A stretch of 64,000 nt of DNA from AA29 sp041481445 (GTDB taxonomy: Bacteria > Acidobacteriota > Vicinamibacteria > Fen-336). A program made the position numbers and the translations under genes. The DNA is taken from NCBI GenBank assembly GCA_041481445.1, contig JBGPBV010000008.1:18484-82483 (forward strand), given 5' to 3'. Shown here one piece after another: positions 1 through 8,586 of the stretch. The notes under the pieces were generated by a model. The model was not told the origin of the DNA. It worked only from the letters and a program-made list of their open reading frames with translations, and made no database searches. Position 1 is the stretch's first letter; every line of letters starts with the position of its first letter.

Positions 1-1005
1 GTGCGGTGGTCCTTCACCAGGCGGTAGGGGTGGAGGACGTAGGAGCGGATCTGGCTGCCGAACGCGATGTCCTTCTTCGCGTTCTCGACCGCGTCGAGCT
101 TGGCCCGCTGCTTCTGCAGCTCCAGGTCGTACAGGCGGGACTTGAGCACCTTCATCGCCACCTCGCGGTTGCGGATCTGGCTGCGCTCGTTCTGGCAGGA
201 GACGACGATGCCCGTCGGCAGGTGCGTGATCCGCACCGCGGAGTCGGTGACGTTGACGTGCTGGCCCCCCGCCCCGCTGGACCGGTAGGTGTCCACGCGG
301 AGGTCCTTGTCCTGGACCTCGATCTTGATGTCCTCGTCGATCTCCGGCCAGGCGAACACCGAGGCGAACGAGGTGTGGCGGCGGGCCGCGGAGTCGAAGG
401 GGCTGATGCGGACGAGGCGGTGCACGCCGACCTCCGCGGAGAGGTACCCATAGGCGTACTCGCCGCTCACGAGCACGGTCGCGCTCTTGATCCCCGCCTC
501 CTCGCCGGCCTGGAGGTCGGTGATGTCCCGCTTGTACCCGCGGCGGTCGCACCAGCGCAGGTACATGCGCAGGAGCATCTCCGCCCAGTCCTGGCTCTCG
601 GTGCCGCCCGCCCCCGCGTTGATGGTGAGGATGGCGCTGGCGCGGTCGTGCTCGCCGCCCAGCATCTTCTGGAACTCGGCGGCGGAGATGGTCTCCTGGA
701 GCCCGTCGAGGGCGGCGCGGAGGTCCTTCTCGACGTCCTCTCCCGCCTCCGCCCACTCCACGAGGACGCGCGTGTCGTCCTCCTGCCCGCGCAGGCGCTT
801 CAGGTAGTCGAGGTCGCCCTCCAGGCGCTTCCGCCTCTGCAGGAGCCTCTGCGCTCCCGACTGGTCCTGCCAGAAGTCGGGGGCGGACATCCTCTCCTCG
901 AGGCGCGCCATCTCCGTCCGGATCCGGCCTTCCTCAAAGGTAGCCGCGGATGTCCGCGGCCCTCGCGACCAGATCCTCGAAGCGCTGTGACAAGTCAGAG
1001 CTCAA
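1..1005 (-). CDS. prfB: Peptide chain release factor 2 (partial, programmed frameshift)
   Basis: RF2 reads UGA and UAA stop codons and triggers peptide release on the ribosome. The gene runs off the left edge, so roughly the last 30-40 residues and the stop are missing. It is read in two frames. A 23-codon leader starts at TTG (1003-1005) behind GGAGGT and ends ...RGYL at CTT TGA (934-939); a +1 slip then continues as EEGRIRTEMARLEE. After the shift I read the SPF stop-recognition tripeptide (about residue 203) and GAGGQHVNVTDSAVR, the catalytic GGQ loop (about residue 246), then IAFGSQIRSYVLHPYR at the edge. Both motifs are where E. coli RF2 has them. A gene caller without frameshift handling will miss this gene or start it late. 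Confidence 0.96.
934..939 (-). other. RF2 programmed +1 frameshift site (CTT TGA)
   Basis: The slippery CTT followed by an in-frame TGA sits after codon 23 of prfB, preceded by GGC TAC. This is the classic autoregulatory RF2 site: low RF2 leaves the TGA unread and favours a +1 slip into the long frame. The usual strong SD-like AGGGGG just upstream is weaker here (CGCGGC), so shift efficiency may differ from E. coli. Confidence 0.93.
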
Positions 1006-1022
1006 ACGCACCTCCAGCTGCG

Positions 1023-1028
1023 ATTCTA
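1023..1028 (-). promoter_or_regulatory. Putative -10 box of prfB
   Basis: TAGAAT followed by CG lies 17 bases upstream of the prfB TTG start, with the SD GGAGGT between them. No convincing -35 is visible. The same TAGAATCG string precedes tatA and nadB. Confidence 0.45.
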
Positions 1029-1053
1029 CCCGCACGGGCGCGGAGGCCGGAGG

Positions 1054-1959
1054 CTAGTGCCTTTCGCGATCGCCGCCGGTCACCGACCGGCTCACCTCGC
1101 GGTAGAGCGCTTCCGGCTCACAGGGCTTGATCAGCAGGGCCGCTCCCCGCGAGCGCGCCCGCGCCGAGCCGACCGCCCTGCGCGAGAGGCCGATCACCGG
1201 TATGGAGCGCGTCCCCTCGTCGGCACGGAGGCGATCGAGGAGGCTCCACCCCTGCAGGCGCGGCGTGTCCAGGTCGAGGATGATGACCGCCGGTTGCCGC
1301 TGCCGGGCATCGGCGAGCACGGCGTCGGGCTCGAGGCTCACCGAGACCCGGCAGCCGCGGTACTCGAGGTACTCCGCGAACAGCTCGCGGTCGGCCACGC
1401 TGCCGTCCGCGATGAGCACGCGCGGCCGAGCGAGGGCGGGGCGGGGCGCGACCGGACGGGGAAGAGCGAGGCTCCCGCCCTCGAGCACATCCTCGATCGC
1501 CATGGCAAGCTCGTCCGGAAAGCAGGGCTTGCGGAGGTAGGCCGCACACCCGGCGCGCAGCGCCCATTCGCGCGGCAGCTCGCCGTGGGCGGTGAGCGCG
1601 ATGACGGGGATGCGGCGCGTCCGCTCGAGCACCTTGAGGCGCTCCGTCGCCTCGAAGCCGTCCAGGCCGGGCATGGCCAGGTCCATGACCACGACGTCCG
1701 GGCGCTCGCGCAGCGCGCGATCGATCCCCTCGAAGCCGTCGCGCGCCACCACCACCACGTAGCCGGCGAACTCCAGGTATTCGCGGTACATCTCGCGCTG
1801 GTCCTCCAGGTCGTCGACGAGGAGGACGAGGGTGTGCCGCCGGCGATCGAGGACCGGGTCGCCGTGGGGGGCGGGCACCTCCACCTTCGGGCTCGTACGC
1901 GCCCGGGGGAGGGCTCCCCCCGGGGCCTCCGAGGGAACGGCGGACGGCAGGCTGGCCAT
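1054..1959 (-). CDS. Tandem double-receiver response regulator
   Basis: A 301-residue cytoplasmic protein of two phosphoacceptor receiver (REC) domains and no output domain. After a short Pro/Ala-rich start, REC1 spans about residues 41-155: acidic pair in LLVDDLEDQ, phospho-Asp in VVMDLAMPG, Thr in IALTAH and Lys in LRKPC. REC2 spans about 170-290, with its Asp in IILDLDTPR and Lys in LIKPCEP. The first acidic position of REC2 reads IADGS, and its usual Ser/Thr falls in IGLSRR, so it looks somewhat degenerate. ATG at 1959 is the first start in a sensible position. The partner kinase is not adjacent. Such proteins usually act as phosphorelay intermediates or bind another protein; the target here is unknown. 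Confidence 0.88.
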   Translation of the reverse strand: MASLPSAVPSEAPGGALPRARTSPKVEVPAPHGDPVLDRRRHTLVLLVDDLEDQREMYREYLEFAGYVVVVARDGFEGIDRALRERPDVVVMDLAMPGLDGFEATERLKVLERTRRIPVIALTAHGELPREWALRAGCAAYLRKPCFPDELAMAIEDVLEGGSLALPRPVAPRPALARPRVLIADGSVADRELFAEYLEYRGCRVSVSLEPDAVLADARQRQPAVIILDLDTPRLQGWSLLDRLRADEGTRSIPVIGLSRRAVGSARARSRGAALLIKPCEPEALYREVSRSVTGGDRERH

Positions 1960-2015
1960 CGACGCACTCTCTCGCCCGGTCAAGTCGGGGCTCTCTATTC
2001 CAGGGTACACCGCGG

Positions 2016-3482
2016 TCAGGCTCCAGAAGAGGGCGGCCGCCGATTTCGCAGGCCGGCCAGGCTCACCGCCATCGCCGCCCCCAGGCAGGCCCAGGCGAAG
2101 ACGTCCCCGTGGCGCGAGTAGAAAGTGGCGCCCGCCAGCAAGGGCACGTCGCGGACGATGACGTCGGGCTGGAACAGCTCCGTGCGCTCGAGGACGCGCC
2201 CGTGGGGGTCGACCACGGCCGTGATGCCGGTGTTGGCCGCGCGCACGAGGTAGCGCTCGTTCTCCACCGCGCGGAACACCGCCATCGCGAAGTGCTGGTA
2301 GGGAGCGGACGTGCGCCCGTACCAGGCGTCGTTCGTGATGTTGACCAGGAGCTGGGCGCCGCGGTCGGCGAAGACGCGCGCGAGGTCGGGGAAGATCGCC
2401 TCGTAGCAGATGAAGGCGGCGATCGGGTGGCCGTCCACCCGGCCCAACGCATAGTCGTCGCCGGGAGTGAACTCCCCCACCGCCTGGACCAGGCGCGCCG
2501 AGTATCGGCCGCCGAGGGTGAGCAGCGACTCCATCGGCACGTACTCGCCGAAGGGCACCAGCCGCATCTTGTGGTAGCGGAGGACGACGCTGCCGGCGGG
2601 ATCGACCATCTTCGCCCCGACCCAGATCCGGCCGCCCCGCTCGTCCGCGCCCGGCTCCCGGTCGTCGTTGCCGAACAGGAGGTAGAGGTCGAGCTGGCTG
2701 GTCACCCGCCGGAGGAGCTGGGCGACCACCGGCGTGCGGTCGAACAGGAACGGGAGGGCCGACTCCGGCCACACGACGAGCCTCGCCCCCGCCACGTGCG
2801 CGCGTCGGGTCAGGGCCAGGTGGCGCTCGACGTTGGCCCAGGCCTGCCCGGCGTCCCACTTCTCGTCCTGGAGGATGGAGGCCTGGACGAGCCCCACGCG
2901 CAGCCGTCCCACCTCGGGCAGGGCCTGGCCCAGGCGCCAGGCGCCGTGGATCCACACCGTGGCGAGGACGACTCCGGCCGCGAGCAGGGCGGCCGCGCGC
3001 GGCGCACGACGCCGCTCCAGGACCAGGAAGGCGAGCACCCCCGAGACGCCCGCCACCAGGAACGAGACCGCGTAGACCGCGCCGTAGCGCGCGATCTGGA
3101 TCACGGGCAGGTTCGCGTGCTGCGAGTACCCGAGGAGGCACCAGGAGAAGTTGAACAGGGTGTGCGCGCGCAGGATCTCCGTGGCCACCCAGGCCAGGGG
3201 CGCGAGCAGGGCCGCCGTCGGACCGAGCGCGCGCGCCCAGCGCGCCACCACCCAGCCGAACAGGGACGGGAAGAGGGCGAGGGCGAGGCAGAGGAGGCCC
3301 ATCACCGCGATGCCCACCGGCCGGGAGAGGCCGCCGTACTGGACGACGACCAGCGACGTCCAGTAGACGATCCCCAGGGCGGACAGGGCGCCGGTCACGT
3401 AGCCGAGCCGGAAGCCGTGGGCGGGGCTGGGCGCCTCCACCAGCGCGACGATGAGCGGCGTGAGGGCCACCCAGCCCACCAC
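2016..3482 (-). CDS. lnt: Apolipoprotein N-acyltransferase
   Basis: Lnt moves an acyl chain from phospholipid to the N-terminal cysteine of lipoproteins in the inner membrane, the last step before Lol export; it implies a diderm. The N-terminal third is a bundle of about six membrane helices; from about residue 200 (RLRVGLVQAS) a nitrilase-like domain follows. The Glu-Lys-Cys triad is visible as VVWPESALPFL, the Lys in YHKMRLVPFGEYVP, and the Cys in AAFICYEAIFP. Close family residues also occur upstream of the GTG at 3482: translating on to 3539 gives LAALSGVLLALSFPKFGYG, a typical Lnt first helix. The real start is therefore probably earlier, perhaps a CTG at 3539 just after the lipA stop. 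Downstream partner of lipA. Confidence 0.93.
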   Translation of the reverse strand: MVGWVALTPLIVALVEAPSPAHGFRLGYVTGALSALGIVYWTSLVVVQYGGLSRPVGIAVMGLLCLALALFPSLFGWVVARWARALGPTAALLAPLAWVATEILRAHTLFNFSWCLLGYSQHANLPVIQIARYGAVYAVSFLVAGVSGVLAFLVLERRRAPRAAALLAAGVVLATVWIHGAWRLGQALPEVGRLRVGLVQASILQDEKWDAGQAWANVERHLALTRRAHVAGARLVVWPESALPFLFDRTPVVAQLLRRVTSQLDLYLLFGNDDREPGADERGGRIWVGAKMVDPAGSVVLRYHKMRLVPFGEYVPMESLLTLGGRYSARLVQAVGEFTPGDDYALGRVDGHPIAAFICYEAIFPDLARVFADRGAQLLVNITNDAWYGRTSAPYQHFAMAVFRAVENERYLVRAANTGITAVVDPHGRVLERTELFQPDVIVRDVPLLAGATFYSRHGDVFAWACLGAAMAVSLAGLRNRRPPSSGA

Positions 3483-3546
3483 GCCGTACCCGAACTTCGG
3501 GAACGAGAGGGCGAGGAGGACGCCGGAGAGGGCGGCCAGTCCCTCC

Positions 3547-4431
3547 CTACGGACGTGCGGTCCCGTGGAAGACCTCGTCCGCGTTGAACGACGACCGTAC
3601 GAACACCCCCGAGTAGACGGTCGGGAAGCCCAGCGCCCTCGCCTCCCGCGCCCAGCCCTCGAAGTCCTCGGGAGGCACGTAGCGCGCCACGGGGGCGTGC
3701 CGGCGCGTCGGCCGGAGGTACTGCCCGAGGGTCACGATGTCGACGCCGGCGGCGCGGAGGTCGGCGAGCACGCCGCGGACCTCGGGGTCGGTCTCCCCCA
3801 GCCCCAGCATGAGGCCGCTCTTCGTGACCTGGCCCGGCCGGAGAACGCGCGCCTCGCGCAGGAGGGCGAGGCTGCGCGCGTAGTCGCCCTGGGGACGCAG
3901 GGACGGGAAGAGGCGCGGCGCCATCTCGACGTTGTGGTTGAAGACGTCGGGAGCGGCGGAGAGGACGGTCGCCAGCGCGGCGCGGTCTCCCTTGAAGTCG
4001 GGCGTGAGCACCTCCACCCGCGTGCCCGGCCGGCGGGCCCGGATCGCCTGCACGGCCTCCGCGAACTGCCCGGCTCCGCCGTCGGCGAGGTCGTCGCGCG
4101 CCACCGCGGTGAGCACGACGTAGCGCAGCCGCAGCCCGGCGGCGGCCTCCGCCACCCGCGCCGGCTCGCCGGGATCGGGCGGCTGCGGGCGGCCGGTCTC
4201 GACGGAGCAGTACCCGCAGCGCCGCGTGCAGCGAGAGCCGAGGAGCATGAAGGTGGCCGTCCCCCGCGCGAAGCACTCCGCGAGGTTGGGGCAGCGCGCC
4301 TCCTCGCAGACGGTGACGAGGCGCTCGGCACGGAACAGGACGCGAAGGGGGCGCGCCGCGGGGTCGAGCGGGCTGCCCTTCCGCGCCCAGGCGGGCAGGC
4401 GCGGGAGAGGATCGGGACCGGCGGCGTTCAC
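3547..4431 (-). CDS. lipA: Lipoyl synthase
   Basis: A radical-SAM enzyme that inserts two sulfurs into octanoyl groups on lipoyl domains of pyruvate/2-oxoglutarate dehydrogenase and GcvH. Both iron-sulfur clusters are visible: the auxiliary cysteines C42, C47 and C53 (CEEARCPNLAEC) and the SAM-cluster cysteines C68, C72 and C75 (CTRRCGYC). The conserved serine that ligates the auxiliary cluster appears near the C-terminus in RSSFNADE. At 294 residues it has normal length. The GTG start at 4431 overlaps the stop of the upstream SPOR gene (GTGA), so the two are translationally coupled. No lipB octanoyltransferase is seen nearby. Confidence 0.96.
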   Translation of the reverse strand: MNAAGPDPLPRLPAWARKGSPLDPAARPLRVLFRAERLVTVCEEARCPNLAECFARGTATFMLLGSRCTRRCGYCSVETGRPQPPDPGEPARVAEAAAGLRLRYVVLTAVARDDLADGGAGQFAEAVQAIRARRPGTRVEVLTPDFKGDRAALATVLSAAPDVFNHNVEMAPRLFPSLRPQGDYARSLALLREARVLRPGQVTKSGLMLGLGETDPEVRGVLADLRAAGVDIVTLGQYLRPTRRHAPVARYVPPEDFEGWAREARALGFPTVYSGVFVRSSFNADEVFHGTARP

Positions 4432-5195
4432 GGCTTGACGATGAACGGCTTGAACTTCTCCTCGTCGCGCAGCCGGCCCTGGATCCGCTCGGCGTCGGCG
4501 CGGCCCGGGAAGTTGCCGACCCTCACGTTGAAGAGCCCCTCCCCTTCGGGGGCGAGGACGTAGGCCGCGAACCCCTTGGCCTTGAGGCGCGCGACCACGG
4601 AGTCGGCGGTGGCCTTGTCCTTGAACGCGCCCACCTGGATCGTGAAGTTGCCGCTGCCGGCCGCGGGGCCGCCCTTCGCAGGCTTCACCGCGGGCGCGAC
4701 GGGCTTGACCGCGGGAGTGCCCCGGGGCGGGGTGGTCGTGGCCGTGGCGGCGGGGGCGTTGGTGGACGGCGGCGCGGGTCGTGCGGCGGCGGTGGTGGCC
4801 GGAGCCGCGGCCATCGACGTGGCGGGAGCGGCGGCCGCGCCCGCGGGGGCCGTGGCTCCGGCACCGGCCCTGGCCGACCCGGCGGGAGCGCCCTTCCCTG
4901 CCGGCGCGCCGGCCTTCGCGCGCTCGAGGCCCTCGTCGGCCTTGTCGCTCTCGAGCCGCTGCGCATAGGTGAGGTCTTCCGCGGGCGGGACCGGCTTCGG
5001 CGTCTCCTCGGTCACCACGCGCTCTTCGGCCGCCGGCCGCGCCGCCTGCACTTCCCCGGCGCTCTGGTCCACTCCCCGGCCGACCATCACGCCGGCCAGG
5101 AAGCTCAGGATGAGGCCCGTCGCGCCCGCCAGGAAATAGAAGACGAGCTGCTTGTTCGTGAGCTGGATCTCGTAGTAGTAGTCGTCCTGGGCCAA
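4428..5195 (-). CDS. SPOR-domain membrane protein
   Basis: A 255-residue bitopic protein. It has a short cytoplasmic start (AQDDYYYEIQLTNKQ), one membrane helix at about residues 16-38, a long low-complexity Ala/Pro/Thr linker (about 60-175) and a C-terminal SPOR domain (about 180-255, starting GNFTIQVGAFKDKATADS). SPOR domains bind denuded glycan strands of septal peptidoglycan, so a role in division or envelope remodelling at the septum is likely (family knowledge). I chose the TTG at 5195 because AAGGAG sits 4 bases upstream and the protein then begins close to the transmembrane helix; a longer frame reaches 5240 without an SD. It overlaps lipA by 4 bases. Confidence 0.88.
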   Translation of the reverse strand: MAQDDYYYEIQLTNKQLVFYFLAGATGLILSFLAGVMVGRGVDQSAGEVQAARPAAEERVVTEETPKPVPPAEDLTYAQRLESDKADEGLERAKAGAPAGKGAPAGSARAGAGATAPAGAAAAPATSMAAAPATTAAARPAPPSTNAPAATATTTPPRGTPAVKPVAPAVKPAKGGPAAGSGNFTIQVGAFKDKATADSVVARLKAKGFAAYVLAPEGEGLFNVRVGNFPGRADAERIQGRLRDEEKFKPFIVKP

Positions 5196-5273
5196 ATCGC
5201 TCCTTCCCCGCGCGTGCGGCGGGCCGGCTGTTCCTACCACCCTACCACCGACCCCGGCGTACGGCGTCCATCC

Positions 5274-6431
5274 TCAACCCGCCCCCAGCCGGCGCAGCCC
5301 GTCCTTGATGATGCCGGAGACCACCGCCTCTTCCTGCGCCCCGTGCTGGGTCCGCACCGCGAGCTGGATGACGTAGACGAGCTCGTTGAGCGCGGAGACG
5401 ATCAGGCTCTTGCGCTGCTCGGCCGGGAGATCCGCCACGTTGGCGAGCATCTGCTCGAAGTCGGCCCGCCCGTACTGCTTGAGGTCCACCCCGTCGAAGA
5501 GCGCGCCGTACTGGCGCGAGACCTCCTCGAGGCAGCCGTCCATGAACGCGTCCACCGAGTCGCCCATGCGGCCGCGCAGGAACCCGTAGATGCGGCTGAA
5601 CATCTGGTTGAACTTCTCGACGATGCCCTCGAGGTCCAGCTCGCGCTCCCGCTCGCGCGCGCCCTCGCCCAGGGCCGCCGTCTCTCCGGCCTGGCCCCGG
5701 CGGATGATCCCGAGCACCAGGAGGGCCCAGAGGATCCGGCAGGTGTCGAAGCTGGAGAGGTAGCTCATGTCGCAGATCTGCTCCACGGTGGCGCGGCCGT
5801 TCACGTGGGCCAGGATCTCCTGCTCGTCCTCCGTGAGGTCGATGCGGTAGTGCGTCTCCGGGCTGGTGGTGGGCACGAAGACGGACTCCACGTCGCCCAG
5901 GGCCCGGATCACCTGCTGCCAGGAGTGCGTGTTCCGGATGCCCTCCATGATGAGGTTCTCGGTGGACATGTTCAGGGTGGCCACGCTGTCGCGCTGCTCG
6001 AGCTCCTTGATGACGAACGTGTACTCGCCGCGGATCCACGTGAAGAGGTCCATCAGGATGCTCTTGACGTGGACCTCCACCGCCGGGCTCAGCTCCTCCG
6101 GCTCCAGGGCCCCCAGCTCGACCAGGATCGAGCCCAGGCGCAGGCCGGGCCGGATGCGCTTGCTCGCCTCCACGAAGTTGCGCACGGTGATCTTGCCGCG
6201 GACGAGGAGGATCTCGCCCATGCGCTCGTCCGGGTTGTTGCTGGACGCGTAGGCCACGCGGCCGTTGAGGACGTAGATGCTCTTGACCGCCTTCCCCTCG
6301 CGCACGGTGAGCACGCCCGTCTCCCCGCTGGTCAGGATCGAGCGCAGCAGCTCGGGGACGCCGGTGGTCTCGATCTCGCCGCGGATGACGAGGGAGTCGT
6401 CTTCGCCCGGCCGCTCGAGGTCCTGGCTCAT
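5274..6431 (-). CDS. DUF4388 domain protein
   Basis: A 385-residue soluble protein. The N-terminal ~110 residues (IRGEIETTGVPELLRSILTS ... GVLTVREGKAVKSIYVLNGR) are a DUF4388 module, a PatA-like domain common in delta-proteobacterial and acidobacterial signalling and motility proteins. The middle (about 110-250) looks like the winged-helix tail often following it (ILAHVNGRATVEQICDMSYL). The last third is helical and I do not recognise it. The ATG at 6431 overlaps the upstream slipin stop (ATGA). The linkage to slipin and NfeD suggests a membrane-stress or membrane-domain role, but the function is unknown. Confidence 0.8.
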   Translation of the reverse strand: MSQDLERPGEDDSLVIRGEIETTGVPELLRSILTSGETGVLTVREGKAVKSIYVLNGRVAYASSNNPDERMGEILLVRGKITVRNFVEASKRIRPGLRLGSILVELGALEPEELSPAVEVHVKSILMDLFTWIRGEYTFVIKELEQRDSVATLNMSTENLIMEGIRNTHSWQQVIRALGDVESVFVPTTSPETHYRIDLTEDEQEILAHVNGRATVEQICDMSYLSSFDTCRILWALLVLGIIRRGQAGETAALGEGARERERELDLEGIVEKFNQMFSRIYGFLRGRMGDSVDAFMDGCLEEVSRQYGALFDGVDLKQYGRADFEQMLANVADLPAEQRKSLIVSALNELVYVIQLAVRTQHGAQEEAVVSGIIKDGLRRLGAG

Positions 6432-7207
6432 GGCGTGGAGCGGCCGCGCGGCGGCGCACCCGACTCGTCCTCGTGGCCGAAGAAGGCCCGGAGCCAGTCG
6501 ATGGGCACCGGGAAGATGATGGTGGAGTTCTTCTCCGCCGCGATCTCGGTCAGGGTCTGGAGGTAGCGCAGGTGGAGGGACATGGGCTGGCTCTGCAGGG
6601 CGCGCGCCGCTTCCGTGAGCTGCTGGCTCGCCTCCAGCTCGCCGCTGGCGTGGATGATCTTGGCCCGCTTCTCCCGCTCCGATTCCGCCTGCTTGGCCAT
6701 GGCGCGCTGCATCTCGTGGGGCAGGTCCACGCCCTTCACCGCCACCTGCGCGACCTTCACCCCCCAGGGCGCGGTGTGCTCGTCGATGACCTGCTGCAGG
6801 ACGGCGGCCAGCCGCTCGCGCTCGGAGAGCAGCTCGTCGAGATGGGCCTGGCCCAGGATGCTGCGCAGCGTGGTCTGCGCCTCCTGGCTCGTGGCGTAGA
6901 GGTAGTTCTCGACGTCCACCACCGCCTTGGTGGGATGGATCACGCGGAAATACACGACCGCGTTCACCTTGACGCTCACGTTGTCCCTGGTGATGACGTC
7001 CTGGGGTGGCACGTCGAGCACGACGGTGCGGAGGCTGACGCGCACCATGCGGTCGATGGGAAAGGCCACGATGACGAGGCCCGGCCCCTTGGGGAGCGGC
7101 AGCAGCTTGCCGAGGCGGAACACCACGCCCCGCTCGTACTCGTTGAGCACCTTGACCGAGAGCAGGAGCCAGAAGACGAACAGGAAACCGATGACACCGT
7201 ACTCCAT
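6428..7207 (-). CDS. Slipin (stomatin/SPFH-family membrane protein)
   Basis: A 259-residue stomatin-like scaffold protein of the inner membrane. One N-terminal membrane helix (about 3-22) is followed by the SPFH core: VLNEYERGVVFRLGKLLP, then DVPPQDVITRDNVSVKVNAV and SEREKRAKIIHASGELEA, all strongly stomatin-like. The paired NfeD protease immediately upstream is the usual partner; in archaeal homologues the protease cleaves the stomatin C-terminal tail. The ATG at 7207 shares one base with the nfeD stop (TGATG). The stop overlaps the DUF4388 gene by 4 bases, so all three should be made together. Confidence 0.93.
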   Translation of the reverse strand: MEYGVIGFLFVFWLLLSVKVLNEYERGVVFRLGKLLPLPKGPGLVIVAFPIDRMVRVSLRTVVLDVPPQDVITRDNVSVKVNAVVYFRVIHPTKAVVDVENYLYATSQEAQTTLRSILGQAHLDELLSERERLAAVLQQVIDEHTAPWGVKVAQVAVKGVDLPHEMQRAMAKQAESEREKRAKIIHASGELEASQQLTEAARALQSQPMSLHLRYLQTLTEIAAEKNSTIIFPVPIDWLRAFFGHEDESGAPPRGRSTP

Positions 7208-8517
7208 CACGCCCCCTTCCGGACCTTCAGGGTGAGGCCCTCCACGCCGACCACCGTCACCTTCTCCCCGCTCGTCACCGGGGCCTCCGCCAGCGCGTGC
7301 CAGCGCTCGCCCACCACGCGGATCCAGCCCTCGGGCAGGAGGTCGGTGTCGGCCACACCGCGCTGGCCGAGCAGGGCCACGTCACCCGTCGTGGGCCGCC
7401 GGCGCTGGGCCTGGATGACCAGGCGCACGAGCGCGATGGTGCCCGCGGCCATGAAGAGCGCGGCGGGGAGGAGCGTTCCGAGCGGCACCCGCATCTCCTT
7501 GACGGGCGAGTCGACGAGCATGAAGGCGCCCAGCATCATCGCGACCAGGCCGGAGACGGTGAGCAGGCCGTAGGAGTGGACCTTGGCCTCCGCCGCGAAG
7601 AGGCCCACCGCGAGCACGATGAGCAGCACGCCCGCCCCGTTCACGGGGATGATCTGGGCCGCGAACAGGAAGAGGATCAGGCAGAAGACGCCGACGATCC
7701 CCGGGAACAGCATGCCGGGGTGGCTCAGCTCGGCCCCGAGGCCGGCCATGGCGCCGAGGAGGAGCAGGAACAGCACCTCCGGGCTGGCCACCGCGGCCAG
7801 GATGGCCTGGCGCCAGTTCATGCGCTCGACCACGAGGGCCTGCCCGGCCAGGTGGAGGGTGACCTTCGTGCCGTCGAAGCGCGTCACCTCGCGCCCTTCG
7901 ATGGCGGAGACGAGCGCGGGCACGTCGTTCACCACCAGGTCGATCAGGTGCCCCTCGAGCGCCTCGCGCTCCGTGAACGACTTGCTCTCCACGACCGCCT
8001 TCTCCGCCAGGTCGACGTTGCGCCCGCGTCTCTCCGCCTTCCCCCGGATGTAGGCGGCGGCGTCCGAGGTGACCTTCTTCGCCATCACCTCGTCCATGGC
8101 TCCACCCAGGCCGGACACGGGGTGGGCGGCGCCGATGTTGGTGCCGGGGGCCATGGCCGCGATGTCCGCCACCACCGTGATCACGAAGCCCGCGGAGGCG
8201 GCGCGCGCGCCGGAGGGTCCCACGAAGACGGCCACCGGGACCGGCGAGCGGAGCATGGCGTCGATGATCTGGCGCATCGACGTGTCGAGCCCGCCGGGCG
8301 TGTCGAGCCGCAGGACGACCAGCGGCGCGTGCGCGGCCGCGGCACGATCCAGCGCGGCGGTGACGTGGGCGGCGCTGATCGCGTGCACGACGCCCGTGAG
8401 CTCCACGACGGGGATGTCCGCTCGCGCCGGGATCGTGTTGAAGGCGGAGGTGGCCAGGACGAGCCCGACGAGGCCACTCCGGATTCCGACAGACACGCGG
8501 AAGTGTAACGAGGCCAA
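7207..8517 (-). CDS. NfeD-family membrane-bound serine protease (ClpP-like plus NfeD domain)
   Basis: A 436-residue long-form NfeD protein. A signal peptide (about 1-33) is followed by a ClpP/SppA-like protease domain (about 35-230) with RLDTPGGLDTS, the likely nucleophile Ser108 in ARAASAG and the likely general-base Lys148 in MAKKVTSD. Four to five membrane helices (about 235-370) and a C-terminal OB-fold NfeD domain (about 375-436, GQRGVADTDLLPEG) follow. The Ser-Lys spacing matches the archaeal PH1510 protease. It probably trims the partner slipin encoded just downstream. The TTG start at 8517 has AGGA a few bases upstream. It is divergent from tatA. Confidence 0.92.
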   Translation of the reverse strand: MASLHFRVSVGIRSGLVGLVLATSAFNTIPARADIPVVELTGVVHAISAAHVTAALDRAAAAHAPLVVLRLDTPGGLDTSMRQIIDAMLRSPVPVAVFVGPSGARAASAGFVITVVADIAAMAPGTNIGAAHPVSGLGGAMDEVMAKKVTSDAAAYIRGKAERRGRNVDLAEKAVVESKSFTEREALEGHLIDLVVNDVPALVSAIEGREVTRFDGTKVTLHLAGQALVVERMNWRQAILAAVASPEVLFLLLLGAMAGLGAELSHPGMLFPGIVGVFCLILFLFAAQIIPVNGAGVLLIVLAVGLFAAEAKVHSYGLLTVSGLVAMMLGAFMLVDSPVKEMRVPLGTLLPAALFMAAGTIALVRLVIQAQRRRPTTGDVALLGQRGVADTDLLPEGWIRVVGERWHALAEAPVTSGEKVTVVGVEGLTLKVRKGA

Positions 8518-8573
8518 AGGGTTCCTGTCAATGGTACGAGCGCTCTGGTTTCCGTCGCGTTGCCGGAGCAGCG

Positions 8574-8579
8574 TAGAAT
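8574..8579 (+). promoter_or_regulatory. Putative -10 box of tatA; leaderless start likely
   Basis: TAGAAT ends 7 bases before the tatA ATG at 8587, so transcription would begin at or next to the start codon. No Shine-Dalgarno is present in GAATCGAACCC. No good -35 is seen. Confidence 0.5.
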
Positions 8580-8586
8580 CGAACCC

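Noticed and set aside
6..1130. 374-codon plus-strand frame over prfB
   Set aside because: Antisense to prfB, which has unmistakable RF2 motifs and its frameshift site.
1960..3141. Upstream extension of the double-receiver frame
   Set aside because: Lies inside lnt in another frame with no receiver-like sequence.
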